Of a DNA stretch of 64,000 bases, positions 23,203 through 33,808 are shown piece by piece (position 1 is the stretch's first letter; the number at the start of each line of letters is the position of its first letter). A program made the translations under genes and the position numbers. The notes beneath the pieces are model-generated. The model was not told the DNA's origin. It saw only the letters and a program-made list of their open reading frames with translations, and ran no database searches. Origin of the DNA: Morinoia aosen (lineage: Eukaryota; Arthropoda; Malacostraca; Amphipoda; Talitridae). Location of the stretch: positions 15,642,246 through 15,706,245 of the forward strand of contig JASJYW010000026.1 of NCBI GenBank assembly GCA_030386875.1, in the 5' to 3' direction.

Positions 23203-24112
23203 CAAGTGTGCACGGCCCGCCAAAAATGGGATTCAATATTTTTCATGAACGAATTTTCAAGATGTAGATGATAAACAAATACAGTATATCCATCCTAACA
23301 GTACCCGTGATGAAAAATATTTTTCGCACCGGTGAAACTCGTATCACAGATACGGCCATTATAACTATCCTTATGAGCGTGAGTGATAGAGAAATGGAAG
23401 AAACAGACACCAAACAAATAAACCAAGGGCAAGGGTATTATTAGGTAGCAGCATGACCCATGGAAATGCCGAGGACAATGTCATCGTTAAGCTAGATGGA
23501 CCCATGGAAAAATTCCCTCAACATTATCTAACTTATGCTATCCTAATTCTATGTCGTGACTCGCACCGCCGCAAAGCACGTTCACGACGCGAAGGCCTAG
23601 CGATCGTCATTACATGGTAGCAACTGCGGTTCTTGTAGACCCTACACCACTAATGCGTTTTCCACTGTTGCCAATACGTAGAACAGAAAGTCGGGTAGGT
23701 TTAAAATGTTTATGCCGAACACATATGCACAAGAACACACAAAGCTCTCTTGAATCGGAGTTCGCCTCTGGTGACAAATCACCATTACTCAAAAATGATT
23801 ACTTCGGGCACAGCTATTCACCAAATTACTATATTTAATTTAATGTCTTTTAATTATTCAATATGGCCTGAAAGCTGCACAAAAGCGACATGGTTAGGAA
23901 AATGCGCAAATTACGGCGATCACAACAACCTATCCAATACTACTAACCTATCCTGATAAAATTTCAAACATATCATTGCATGTACAGACGATCTTTCAAT
24001 GTTACACTGAGGAATTCGGTCTCCGTGATACCGCAAACTCAGACATCCTATGTTTCTTAAGAAGCGGACACCGAATTAATACATAAACTAACATACAACG
24101 GGTATTATTAGG
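23203..24112. repeat. Probable insertion splitting copy 1
   Basis: This sequence is absent between the corresponding points of the sister copy at 28300-28831. No terminal repeats or coding domains are recognised. A 14-bp direct repeat GGGTATTATTAGGT occurs at 23433-23446 and 24100-24113, possibly bracketing a smaller insertion. Confidence 0.4.
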
Positions 24113-24310
24113 TTAGATGATTGTAAAACTATCGGTATCGGTAGTAGTATCGGTTAAAGTATCGGTATCGGTAGTAGTATCGGTCAAAGTATCGGTATTT
24201 TCAAGTATCGGAGTATCGGTATCGGTATCGGCCAAAAAATGGGTATCGGTATCGGTATCGGTATCGGCCAAAAAAATGGTATCGGTACATCACTTACATC
24301 AGGTAAAATT
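24113..24310 (+). repeat. ATCGGT-rich tract and end of copy 1
   Basis: Irregular (GT)ATCGG repeats interspersed with CAAAGT and CCAAAAAATGG, followed by a GGTACATCACTT end. The same tract, reversed, ends the copy at 28300-28450, and a third lies at 29380-29427. This pattern is typical of the sub-terminal part of a DNA transposon family. Confidence 0.75.
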
Positions 24311-25427
24311 CTTAAATCAATATTCATAACTTACTACTGCTGTGTCTAAAGTACACATTGCCGAACATATAAACACTCATACTCCAAAAACCTGCTATTC
24401 GAACGAGCTTTTTCAGCGCAACTTTCCCACACGACCGAAGTTCTCCGTCTTCTATTACGACGCATTTTTTGTTCTTACAATAAAAAGTACAAAACATTTA
24501 TTGAGCCATTCAAAAAATGGACTTTGCATTTCCATTGCATAGTGTCATATTTTCTCAACAAATTATAAACTATTGTCAACAATATTATTCATAATTAATT
24601 CTCAGCGCAATAATATTGGCATGATACTACCCGCAGTAAAGTACATGTGACAGGTGGTGTGCGACATGATCACTGTTTTTGCACAAAGCGGTCAATGTGT
24701 TGAAGTCAATCAATGGCATAACGTAGTTACAGAGACCTAATGGTTTGCTTGAGGCTTGAAAATAATTTGTTATCTGTTTAATGATGTTCATTAAATGGTG
24801 AAGATGTAGAGCAATAAATTCAATATCTTTAATGATCTGAGTTTTGAAGCTTTCTATACACGAAAAATACATCACATTAAATCGCACTGAATTTTCTTAC
24901 TTATAGTAAACCATATTTGAGTGATAGAGATAAAATCATGGCTTAACATCATTGCATAGTCGAGCTGCTCAAGCGATCTCTTTGCAAAGTGACGGTGTAG
25001 CACTGTACATCAGTACATCATCTCAACAGTCGGGTTCGGAACGTCGTGAGTGATGGATGTATGTTCTAGATCTTCCCGGTGTTGCGAAGTACTAAAAAAT
25101 CTTGAAAAAGCGTTCTAAATGTAGACGTCAGTTGTTTGGAGGTAAGTAATAAATTTATTTTTGTTTAAAAACGCATTGTATCACTTTTTTGTACACATCG
25201 ACGGCATTAAAATCAGAAATGTACGTACGAACGCGTCGCACAAGTTTTGAAGTTTGTTAGCGTAGTAATTTATTTCTTTCACTTGAAAATACGATGATCT
25301 ATGGCAAATTTTGCCATAATTTTAGCATGTAAATTTGACAGTCACGCTTAGTTCAGTTTGAATCATACAATATTTAGGTTAAAAAATCATAATCATTATT
25401 CAAACCGCGATGCGCCCGAGCGCATCG
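24311..25427. other. No recognised gene; possible 5' exon near 25142
   Basis: AT-rich sequence. TTTGGAG|GTAAGT at 25135-25147 is a near-perfect splice donor. Upstream of it, around 25050-25115, a 21-codon frame starts MDVCSRSSRC. This could be the end of a first exon, but no downstream exon can be linked to it. The minus-strand frame at 24627-24887 is not recognised. An 8-bp-arm hairpin (CGATGCGC / GCGCATCG) sits at 25408-25427. Confidence 0.35.
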
Positions 25428-25946
25428 ACTCCAGTCTCGCGAATTTCTACACCGCCCACCCCTCTCCCTCCACCTCCGAGCAGCTACATCACCACCTCCT
25501 AGCAGCTACAACAATGTTAGGTTAGGGTAATTAATGTAAGTTGACTCAAGTTGGATTGAGTAGGTTTGATTGAGTTAGGTTAGGTTGGATAAGGTTAGGC
25601 CAAGTTCAGTTAGTTTAAGATTAAGTTGAAAAAGTTTGAAAATGCCTGTTCATGAGTGCCGAGATGGAGAGTTGAATGGCCAAACACCAGCGGTCGTTGT
25701 CTTAACTTTTCATAATGATTTAATGCAGGTTAACTTCGGTATTCCGCTGTACTATCCACTTACTAAGTACTTGTAATGCTTAGAATGCAGTCATTAATGA
25801 TAACTGTATAACGAACAGATAGGTTAATAAAAATAAACCTCACTAGTATTACATAGTTAAATAATTGACGCGAATGGCAACGTTATGTAGCAACACGGAG
25901 GTGGAGGGAGAGGTGTGGGCGGTGTAGAAATTCGCGAGACTGGAGT
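25428..25946. mobile_element. MITE-like element with about 50-bp terminal inverted repeats
   Basis: The left end ACTCCAGTCTCGCGAATTTC is mirrored by the right end GAAATTCGCGAGACTGGAGT, and the match runs on through GTGTAGAAA/TTTCTACAC and the CCTCCACCTCCG block. Length is 519 bp with no coding capacity. A TTAGG-rich stretch lies inside (25516-25610). No convincing target duplication was found: ATCG on the left, GACG on the right once the adjoining hAT is discounted. The superfamily is unknown. Confidence 0.85.
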
Positions 25947-26197
25947 GACCAGGGTTGCCATATTGGCCTTTTTAAGGCCAAATATCACAAATCTGGCTTT
26001 TTTTGCAAGCGTTTGGCTTCGTGATTAGAAGGTTGGCCTTTTTCTTAAATTTGGCTTTTTTCTGGCTTTTATAGTCATTTTCCGGTTTTTGTGCCGTACA
26101 AGGCGTAAAACTGAAACGTGACAGTTGAACGCAGAGCAACAGGATCAGCTAGTCTCCAACAGGATCAGCTAGATCTTGCTGAATACTATAAAATCCT

Positions 26198-26560
26198 TTG
26201 CGAATATCAAATCAAGTAATCAAAAGAGAATTTGCAGATTTGCACAGGCCGTATTTAGCTCAGGATTGTATCAATATTAGTGAGCCGCAGTACCGAAAAA
26301 TTAGTATCATAGACAGGAAGCAGGAGGGCATTTTGACGGTGTTGAGAGTCCTAAAGACACCATGCAGTTTTGACTTGGTTAAAGAACTCTCAGGTTATGC
26401 GCTCATTGCCTGGTGACTCCCGCTAGCAATGCTATTGTTGGAAGAATGTTTTCTATGATAGCAGTCAAAACAAAGCCCAACATTAGATTACGAACTTGAA
26501 AGCTAGATGAGAAAGTGCAAATCCGAGCACATCTCAACAATATTTCTTATGTTGTAAGGA
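26198..26560 (+). pseudogene. hAT transposase, C-terminal fragment
   Basis: The last part reads TPASNAIVGRMFSMIAVKTK from 26416, then a stop, KLDEKVQIRAHLNN. This matches the hAT C-terminal dimerisation motif (…P.SNA..ER.FS….TK.R..L…KL……R). The upstream frame 26198-26416 (ending LIAW) precedes it in a different frame, so at least one frameshift and one stop are present. The RNase H-like catalytic domain and the BED finger are missing. The fragment is non-functional. Confidence 0.8.
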
Positions 26561-26796
26561 CTTCAAAGTGACCTCAAGAATGCAACCTAATATCAAATCG
26601 AGCATCTTTTATCAAACGGAAATCAAGAAACGCTCTCTGGCTGCTACTACCTCTCAGGCTGCTACTACCTCTTAATCTGCTGAGGATGTAAAGTCAAAGT
26701 AATTTATGTTATTCCTTGAAGAATAGTGTAAGTTTGGTCTATTTTTCCTTTGTATTTAGATTTTTTAATGGCTAGTCGAATCATGATACTCTGAGG

Positions 26797-27002
26797 CACG
26801 GTCTCCAAACTATATACGGCCCGCGGGCCAAATCCGGCCCGCCAGTGTGATCAATCCGGCCCACGACACTTGAGCCGACCGCGTACTCGGCGAGTACTCT
26901 AGAAATTATAGATAATGGCAGGATAATCAAAGCTTTTTTGGCCCTTGGAACTTACTGGAGCAATCAATATGGCCCTAAGTCTGTCAGGTTTGGAGACCCC
27001 TG
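26797..27002. mobile_element. Small Charlie-like hAT relic nested in the hAT element
   Basis: Ends CACGGTCTCCAAAC and GTTTGGAGACCCCTG form an imperfect inverted repeat. CGGCCCGCGGGCCAAATCCG, just inside the left end, is typical of small non-autonomous hAT (Charlie-like) elements. Length is 206 bp with no coding capacity. No clear 8-bp target duplication is visible, so the boundaries are approximate. Confidence 0.7.
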
Positions 27003-27124
27003 CGCATATGGGCATCTACCTGCTATATTAGTTTCCCTATAAATAAATTTGGCCATTTTTGGCCTTTTTCTTGGTAAAATTTGGCCTAAAATTCATGAAA
27101 CCATCTGGCAACCCTGGGAGTGAC

Positions 27125-28060
27125 GACCTCAGTGCCGCCCGAGCAGCCAAAGGACAAACGTACGTACGTGTTAACACACAGCTGAAGCTGAGAAGCTGTT
27201 TAGGCACTGCCAGCAGGGAGTAAACTAGAGCAGTGCGACTGTAGGCGGATTTTATGCACGTATTCTCCTCGAAACATTTCATGCGTCTTAACGTTTGAAA
27301 TCAAGCAGAGTCACACTTGTGTGTGTGTACTGTGTACGGCATTGCGCCAGCTAATTTTGTCTTTTTTGCTAGTGCTCTCTGTACTCTCGCTTAAACGAGT
27401 TGATTGAAGTAATCAAATTAGCTGATTCCTTCGGATTAAATCGCAAATGTAGTTGTTACCATATTTTTTGCTTCTGTAACGACAGCATTTGACAGCGATA
27501 TTTTTCATTTTTTACATTACAAAATGTCTTCATCGTACTGGAATGATGTAATACTAATGGACTTCATAGCTTTGTGTACCATATGGTCCTTTTTATTTTT
27601 ACCTGTGGGACTTGAAACCGCAAACCGTACATGTTGGGTCATGAAGTTTATGAAGTACAATGAAGGCTAGGTATGATAGAAATGCGAAAATTAACTGAGT
27701 TAATTCTTATGTTGGTTATATAATGTGATCGTTTGATTGGTGAAGTAGGGGATTTCTATTTTAGGCTATCACTTTAATCCATTCGTTCATTTGAGTGAGA
27801 CTATCCTAGAGAATTCATTTATTTACATGACTTCGTTATGCTGGGCATGACTTTTTCCTATATTTCCTTACACTATTTGGCATTATACTATTTAATTTTG
27901 GACAATTTGTTACGGACTGTTCCATATATGGGTGTATTTTTTGATCATTTCACTTTCGGTTTCCGGTTCCCTCCTTCATCGCTTAGATTTTCTCCAGATG
28001 TCTTTAATAATAGCTAATTTTTAAAACAATTTATTTAACTGGAATTTTTCACTAATTATT
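27125..28060. other. No recognised feature
   Basis: AT-rich DNA without terminal repeats, long frames or recognisable RNA genes. Frames here are short and lack protein-like composition. Confidence 0.6.
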
Positions 28061-28258
28061 CTATTGCGAGTTATTCTCATTTCCCGCTGATTGCATCGAT
28101 TTCTGCACTCGACTTGCCATTTTGAACTTATTAACAGCTTCGTTTTTTGATCTAATTTTGTCAGTAATCTGCTTCGTTATTTCGGATTCTCGTTTTTTTG
28201 CATCTACAATCGAGTGCTGCTCTTTTCTAATGGAATATGTTTTATCGAATGTGCAGTT
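28061..28258 (-). CDS. Candidate C-terminal exon, unknown protein
   Basis: On the minus strand, 65 codons are open from an acceptor-like ACAACAG|AACTGC to a TAG at 28063-28061. The peptide includes RKEQHSIVDAKKRESEITKQ and ends QSAGNENNSQ. It is rich in Lys, Glu and Gln, with heptad-like spacing that suggests a coiled coil. It has no in-frame ATG until MASRVQK. The polypyrimidine tract before the acceptor is poor. I do not recognise the protein. It could be the end of a host gene or of a transposon-encoded protein, since it lies just beside the ATCGGT-tract element. Confidence 0.35.
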   Translation of the reverse strand, partial: NCTFDKTYSIRKEQHSIVDAKKRESEITKQITDKIRSKNEAVNKFKMASRVQKSMQSAGNENNSQ

Positions 28259-28299
28259 CTGTTGTCACATATCCTAATTTAACACAGTGTGAGCGAATG

Positions 28300-28831
28300 T
28301 TAACGTTGATATTACTGATGTGCCGATTCTATTTTTTTATTAACTGAGGTAGGGCACTACAGGCCGATACCGATACCCATTTTTTGGCTGACACCGTTAC
28401 CGGGAATAACGATACTTGGGAATAACGATACTTTGACCGATACCGATGCTTTGGCAATTATATTAAAAAAATATAAGCCCTGTATGGGTGTTATGATGAA
28501 ATTATATACTAATATATCTAATAATATAACAACATTGACAATAAAATTTTCGGTCGGGAATAAGAAAACTGTTCTTGCCATCTTAACTATGATCTTGAGA
28601 ATAAATAACAAAAATAAATCCATTCGATAGATAAGTGTTTCTAATCGTATTGCAACGTAATATAGACTAGCCATAATAGCAACTGGTTCCATAAGTGGAC
28701 CAAAACATTAATTTCTCCACAAAATGGTTATAATTTTCGTGTTTTTCCCACAAAATACATACTTTGGCGAAAAGATAACATTAAAATTCCATATGCCCCG
28801 AAAAGGTCCGCAAACATTCAACCAACTATAT
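28300..28831 (-). repeat. Interspersed element, copy 2 (inverted relative to copy 1)
   Basis: This is the reverse complement of the element at 22821-23202 plus 24113-24310, here uninterrupted. The ATCGGT-type tract (as CCGATACC, 28362-28445) runs directly into the shared body ending near 28831. Divergence between copies is visible throughout, so both are old. Confidence 0.75.
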
Positions 28832-29460
28832 GATTGCTCGTGAATCTTTCAAACATCTTGAAATAGAAGAAAAATGCAAGATTCGTAATGTACGGTGATT
28901 TACATGCTGAATGAAAAAAAATTATTAGCTTCATAAAATTTGACGATTTACAAGCTAAATTAAAATAGAATATTCAGCTACTTCTATACTAAATTTACAG
29001 AAAACTTCAAAATGCACTTTCAACTTTATTTAATTGGTTTGATTTTTGTTTGCCTGTCACATACTTTAAGAAATGGAAATTGTGTCAAACTATATAGGTT
29101 TTAGTTGTAAAAGTATAATTATTTATGTCGCTACTGTGTTTAACTATTCATGCTACATAGCTTTCACTTACTGATACGTGACTCATCGGGAATTCAAAGA
29201 CTTCAATTCAAATAAATTCAGTTAGCGAGCCTGATTCAATCGCTGAATCCAACATTTAGCTAACTAATTTACTAGGTATGAATAAACTCTTTATTTGATT
29301 TATGAATTTTTATTTCATGATTTATGACCTTCATTTTTATGATAAAATACGTATTATTGGAAAGTATCTGCCAGATTTTGCCGATACCGATACCAGTAAA
29401 AATGAGCGATCCTGCCGATACCGATTCATCTTTACATCAATAGTTGACATAATTTGTTGC
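28832..29460. repeat. AT-rich stretch ending in a second CCGATACC tract
   Basis: No gene. A short CCGATACCGATACC / CCGATACCGATTC tract at 29380-29427 may mark the other end of the copy-2 element, which would then span about 28300-29430. This is inference, because copy 1 lacks the matching part. Confidence 0.4.
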
Positions 29461-29689
29461 ACGTCTCCTTTCATTGCTTTTACGTAATTACGAATTGTTT
29501 CGGTCTAGTGCTACTTAAATATAACTAGTCAAAGCAGAAAAGTTACATTTACCTGTCGATTCATTATTTTACTTCTTTCATCTCGGTCTCAACACCATGG
29601 CATTCCCTCAATGTTCATGTGATATCGAGATTGGGAATATACTTGTTTTATTTGTAAGCGTGAGAGCAGCAATGGAGAGTTGACAAAAG

Positions 29690-29890
29690 TGATGCGACAA
29701 CCCAATGCAATGCGCTAAATATTAAACAATGACAAGAACGATCATAAAATTCACTTCATTAGTTAATTGGTCCAACTAAAGAAGCACCTCGTTGGAAGAA
29801 GTTGTCACTTCAAACCCGAATTGCGGCACAATGTTAGCAGACTTTGTAGCCAATGACTCATAGAATTATGGTAAATTTCTGGCCTATCGA
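29690..29890 (-). repeat. Repeat with short conserved frame, minus copy
   Basis: Inverted counterpart of 31375-31565. Both encode the same short C-terminal-looking peptide in their own orientation: here LATKSANIVPQFGFEVTTSS then NEVLL and a stop. The sharing suggests a mobile element or a duplicated exon. Unrecognised. Confidence 0.5.
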
Positions 29891-30203
29891 ATTATGGAAT
29901 TATTATTTGTTTCGTTCTTATAGTGAATTTTGAATGTTCGATCCAAAGAAAATATTACGCCATACACTGTGATACAGGGGCATGTTCAAAACTCCTCTAA
30001 AATGTCTTTTCTTCGCCGGTGCTTCGAAAGTCAGGATAACGTAAATCAAACATATTCATGCAGATTTAGAATGTAATGAGCAGCATACTGCCTGCTTATT
30101 TGATGTAGCTTTTGGTTCTGTGAAAGAAGTAAGTCATTGAACAACCATCAATGAAAATATCTTAGTCCATTCTCATTTGATTAAATAATTTAATTTATTT
30201 CAG

Positions 30204-30350
30204 ACGACAACGCAGAGGAGGGACAACTAACTCTCATCATGGGAAAAGCAGTCTTGCTGTGGAAGAAAATTCAACATTTCTAAATGCCACAGCGTCCTCG
30301 CCACCTGGCACTCTCATTCCTTATTCCATCAAGAGTTCTCCATGAAATAG
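30204..30350 (+). other. Possible degenerate exon
   Basis: TTTATTTCAG|ACGACAACGCAG and ...GAAATAG|GTATG give splice-like borders 147 bp apart. The start ACGACAACGCAG resembles ATGATAACGCAG of the 144-bp candidate exon at 33249, and the donor also begins GTATG. The phase-matched frame is closed, so it is either not an exon or a decayed duplicate of the later one. Confidence 0.25.
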
Positions 30351-30549
30351 GTATGCCTTTATACGGAAATTTTAGCATTGCAAGGGAACGATTTGGTTCA
30401 CGTTTTTCATACTTTGCGAACAAATTTTGAAGATTTTGTGTGAAAAGATATTTTAGATCTTGTGTTCTGCAGCATTAAGAAGCTCATATCGGAAATTTTG
30501 AACAGTGGTTTGTAAAAAAACATAATATCATCTGACACATTGTAATTAC

Positions 30550-30666
30550 CTGAAGTGAAACTGTGAATACCTTTGGCTCTCAGAGTGGCTGGAAATATAC
30601 GTATAATAGAAGCACCCAAGTCGTGTAAAGTTCTCCAAAGAGAGTAACATTCTTCCTTTGAAGCAG
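30550..30666 (-). CDS. Candidate internal exon, unknown protein
   Basis: On the minus strand, 38 codons lie between an acceptor-like GAGCAG|CTGCTTC and a donor TTCAG|GTAATTAC, phase 1 at both ends. The peptide reads SKEECYSLWRTLHDLGASII then RIFPATLRAKGIHSFTS, which has ordinary globular-protein composition. The frame stays open past the donor to 30407 (about 87 codons in all), so it may be a single longer fragment and not an exon. The acceptor lacks a good pyrimidine tract. No family is recognised. Confidence 0.3.
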
Positions 30667-31374
30667 CTGCTCAAAGTTTTGTCCATCAATGACCACAGGG
30701 GCTCAATGATATATTCAGGCATGGTGACTGTGGAGACTAATAGAGATGTGACAGTCTTAGCGCCGGTTTATCTGTCCAGGGCAATTTGAATAGGTTCACT
30801 ACGGTCTCGGTAAATTAAAACAGGTCATTAGCCACTCCGGAGAAAAGCCTACAGGATGAGATGTTAATGAATGTTGTTAATGGGTCAGGTAAAATATCAG
30901 GATATGGCTGCCCCAGCCCTCATTTAACGACAGAAATTTGTCACTATTGTGGTGGCGATGTCATTATAATCTGTATGAGAAACACGTGCTGGTGTTCTCC
31001 ACACCGAAATGCGGCAGGGAGTAACAAATTTAATCCTCTGTCAAGTCATCCGTGGCCCTAAAGTTGCTGCACTGCCGAACATTTTCTGCTCGCAGATCTC
31101 TCTTCTGATTGTTTTTCCACTACCAGCGTGTGTCAGCTTGGTTTTCATTCCATGAGTGACTTTAGGCGCCTTAGGACCTCTTTGGCACAATCATACCCCA
31201 TGTGTTTTTGTTTCTCTTACGCAACACTCTTTTGATTCACGTAAGGGGTTTCATGGCACTCGTAGCCAGTTTTAATCTGTGAGTACTATATTTTGATACC
31301 CCTAATATTTCCTCTTTTTCATCACTGAAGTTCCCATTGTACGACCGTCTCCTTTTTTTGCGTCCATTGGCTAT

Positions 31375-31565
31375 AGAGTTGGCCTATTTCTTTGTGCCAT
31401 TGGCTACAGGGTCTTCTAACATTCTGAGGCAATTCGGGTTTGAAGTGACCACTTCTTTCAACGAGGTGCTTCTATAGTTTAGGCTATGCAACCAATGAGG
31501 TGAATTTTGTGTTTGAACTTGTCATTGTTCGTGATTCAGGGCATTGCATTGGGCTTCAACATTCT
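31375..31565 (+). repeat. Repeat with short conserved frame, plus copy
   Basis: Partner of 29690-29890. The frame here reads LATGSSNILRQFGFEVTTSF then NEVLL and a stop. Just upstream, CCATTGGCTA is repeated 33 bp apart. The minus-strand DNA just beyond (about 31080-31280) also reads as a broken coding sequence (YECHETPYVNQKSVA, then YDCAKEVLRRLKSLME), which suggests an old transposon body between or near the two copies. Confidence 0.5.
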
Positions 31566-31594
31566 TTTTGTAAACTAATCACTTCTGCTAAAGG

Positions 31595-31865
31595 TTAGGT
31601 AGTCTTCTTCTTTGTTAAAATAGAATGGGTTTTTGTTTTGTTACAGACCATCTTTTTTCAATTCACTGCTGTCCTGTTTTGCAGCATCTACTACTTTCTT
31701 CTTCAACTTTTTCTTGTTTCATGAACTTCTTTCTTAGCTCACTGTTTCTGTGCACCTTGTGCATAGATTCCGCGTTCCCTCAACTCCATACTGAATGGTG
31801 CCATCCTCCTTCCTCTCTTTGGATCGCATTTGTTGCTAGGTAGGCAGGCTAAAACTAATGACTAA
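31595..31865 (+). repeat. Local repeat family, copy 1
   Basis: Shared landmarks with the other copies: GGTTAGGTAG, TTCACTGCTGTCCTGTT, CATAGATTCCGCGTTCCCT, ACT.AATGGTGCC, CTCTCTTTGGATCGCATTTG, GGCTAAAACTAA and an AATCT-type end. Only the 3' two thirds of the unit is present. Confidence 0.65.
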
Positions 31866-32589
31866 TCTCTTTGAACATCTATGTCGTGGTTGAGGAAGGC
31901 TAAAACTTTCTTATAAAATAATTATAATAATCCTAAGATTCTCTTTGTGTTCGATCCGTTAACTAAGCGTGTGTAACAGTTAACGTTTGTTGTCTTAATT
32001 AAGAAAAATTGTCGTTCTTCAAACATTTATTCAGCAAGTCACATTATTTCTGCATCATTTCACCTCAAAAATATACGAATGCATTGGTTAATCATTTTCC
32101 ATGGTCACACTTTGGTGAGTGGGGACCGGTTAAACTTCATGCATATAATTTTTTAACCTATTTTACACACCTCATTACATAGCTTTTCGTCCTCCCGCAG
32201 CAGGATGTGTGCTTTTGTCACTAATGATCCCACTGCATACATTATTTTCATCATTAGTACTTGGGCTACAGATATCTAAACGATTAGCTCCTGAAATTTT
32301 AAATTTGTTGTATTTACTTCATATCCTTCCCAAGTAAACTCTTCGTTTCTAATCATTACTTCTGGAGTCAGCTATTAACGCTTCGACGTTCGTAAAAAAA
32401 TGGCATATCAGTAAGCTTTGAGTGCGTTTTTAAATTGTTCATTTGAACAAGCACATTACTATTAAATGCAAATAAAATTCCATCCATCCACCATATTAAA
32501 TCGGAAGATCATAGTACATCCCTTCGCAAACCTTGCATCAAGCCTCTCTGTGTCTTTCCCGGCACTTTCTTCGTCTTTTCTCTGCTTAA

Positions 32590-32925
32590 ACCCTCAGAAA
32601 GATACGACTATTCAACCTATGACGCTAAGGAGAATGTACGGGCCTGAGCTGATGGTTAGGAAACCCATTTTAGGTGAAATAGTGCGTTTGCTCACAACAA
32701 GAACTTTTTTCGGTTGACTGCTTTCCTATTTTTCAGCACCTACTAACTTCTTCTTTAACTTGTATCTTAGTAGTTTCAACCTGACATATTTTCTTTGCGC
32801 AGAGACTTGTGTGGGAACACACTTGTGCATAGGTTCCCCGTGTTTGTAATCATACTCGATGATTATATCGTGATTACTCTCTTATTTAGCTCCTTTGTTG
32901 TGGGTAAGGAGCCTTAAACTAACTT
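32590..32925 (+). repeat. Local repeat family, copy 2
   Basis: Begins CCCTCAGAAAGATACGACTA and GCCTGAGCTGATGGTTAGG, continues through TTTTTCGGTTGACTGCT and TCAGCACCTACTA, and ends near GTAAGGAGCCTTAAACTAAC. It is clearly related to copy 3 but diverged. Confidence 0.6.
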
Positions 32926-33248
32926 TCATGCCAAAATATTTATGACTTGTAAATATTTAAAAGCATTTGCGCTTTTATCACTAATTGCAGAGCAAAATAG
33001 TGGAGTTTTTATTCCTGATCTCGGGGCCACATGTTTTTCCTCGCTTTAAACGAACAGTCGGCATACAAGGGAAACTTATTTCCCTGATCACGTACTGCGA
33101 TCACAGTCGCTGATAAAACATTTGCCCCGAATGTTTATATATATTTTCATATTACTTTGTCGGAGTCTCTAATTTGTTACTTATTTCTTCTCAACTGTAC
33201 TCCTTACCATTCAAATGTGTTTTCAGTAATGTAACTCACTTTATCCAG

Positions 33249-33392
33249 ATGATAACGCAGCGGGCGAAGTACTGCCCAACACAACACTTCCTACGGATGA
33301 ATATTTTGCCAGCGCTCCAACTACACCCAGCACAGTACCTGTTGCGAGATGGGGCGTCTCCCCAACTCCATCTGGAACGTTATGTGGAATCG
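33249..33392 (+). CDS. Candidate internal coding exon, unknown host protein
   Basis: Open between acceptor TTTATCCAG|AT and donor ATCG|GTATGA, exactly 144 bp, phase 1 at both borders. The peptide begins DNAAGEVLPNTTLPTDEYFA and continues rich in Pro, Thr and Ser (SAPTTPSTVPVARWGVSPTP). This is a low-complexity, probably disordered segment. Its trailing G joins in frame to the GT that opens the candidate terminal exon at 35655. Codon use is GC-richer than the flanking AT-rich DNA, which supports coding. No family is recognised; expression evidence is lacking. Confidence 0.45.
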
Positions 33393-33808
33393 GTATGATT
33401 ATATGGTAGATCTGTATCATGAAATTAGGTCAAATTTTTTATAACTTTTCAAAATAGCAGCCCATTTAGTATATTCTACCGTTTATAATATAATTGAAAC
33501 CAAAATAGAATACATTTCCAGCGCTTTCAACCATTAATTCTATTTTGGTGCAGTTAGGTAGGTTTTGTTCACTATTATTCCACATTGGTTCTTCAAATTA
33601 TAGAAGTTCTCTCTTTATAATTTTTTGCTTATTTTATGTTCATTCGATTAAGTCGTAGTGGTGAGCTTATTAGAAGTTTGATGTCTTGTGTGAACACGTT
33701 TTTTATTCATGTTTGATTTCTGAAGGCGTTTCGCTTCTATTCTATATTAGTGAAGACAACTTTGCAAATTTTTCGATAGTTTGCCTATTTTGAGATCAAT
33801 GCCTACAG

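Larger units (their letters stand above)
25950..27116 (+). mobile_element. hAT-superfamily DNA transposon, decayed
   Basis: The ends are CAGGGTTGCCA and TGGCAACCCTG, an 11-bp perfect inverted repeat of hAT type. The element is flanked by a perfect 8-bp target duplication GGAGTGAC (25942-25949 and 27117-27124), the hallmark length for hAT. At 1,167 bp it is much shorter than an autonomous hAT (usually over 2.5 kb). It keeps only the C-terminal part of a transposase and carries a nested hAT-like relic. Both ends are rich in TTTGGCC/GGCCAAA words. The target site overlaps the right tip of the MITE-like element, so the hAT inserted after it. Confidence 0.95.

Noticed and set aside
24627-24887. 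Minus-strand 86-codon frame as a gene
   Set aside because: No recognised motif, no splice context, AT-rich codons; could be chance or a transposon relic.
25516-25610. TTAGG-rich stretch as a telomere or internal telomeric array
   Set aside because: Only a handful of degenerate, non-contiguous TTAGG words inside a MITE-like element.
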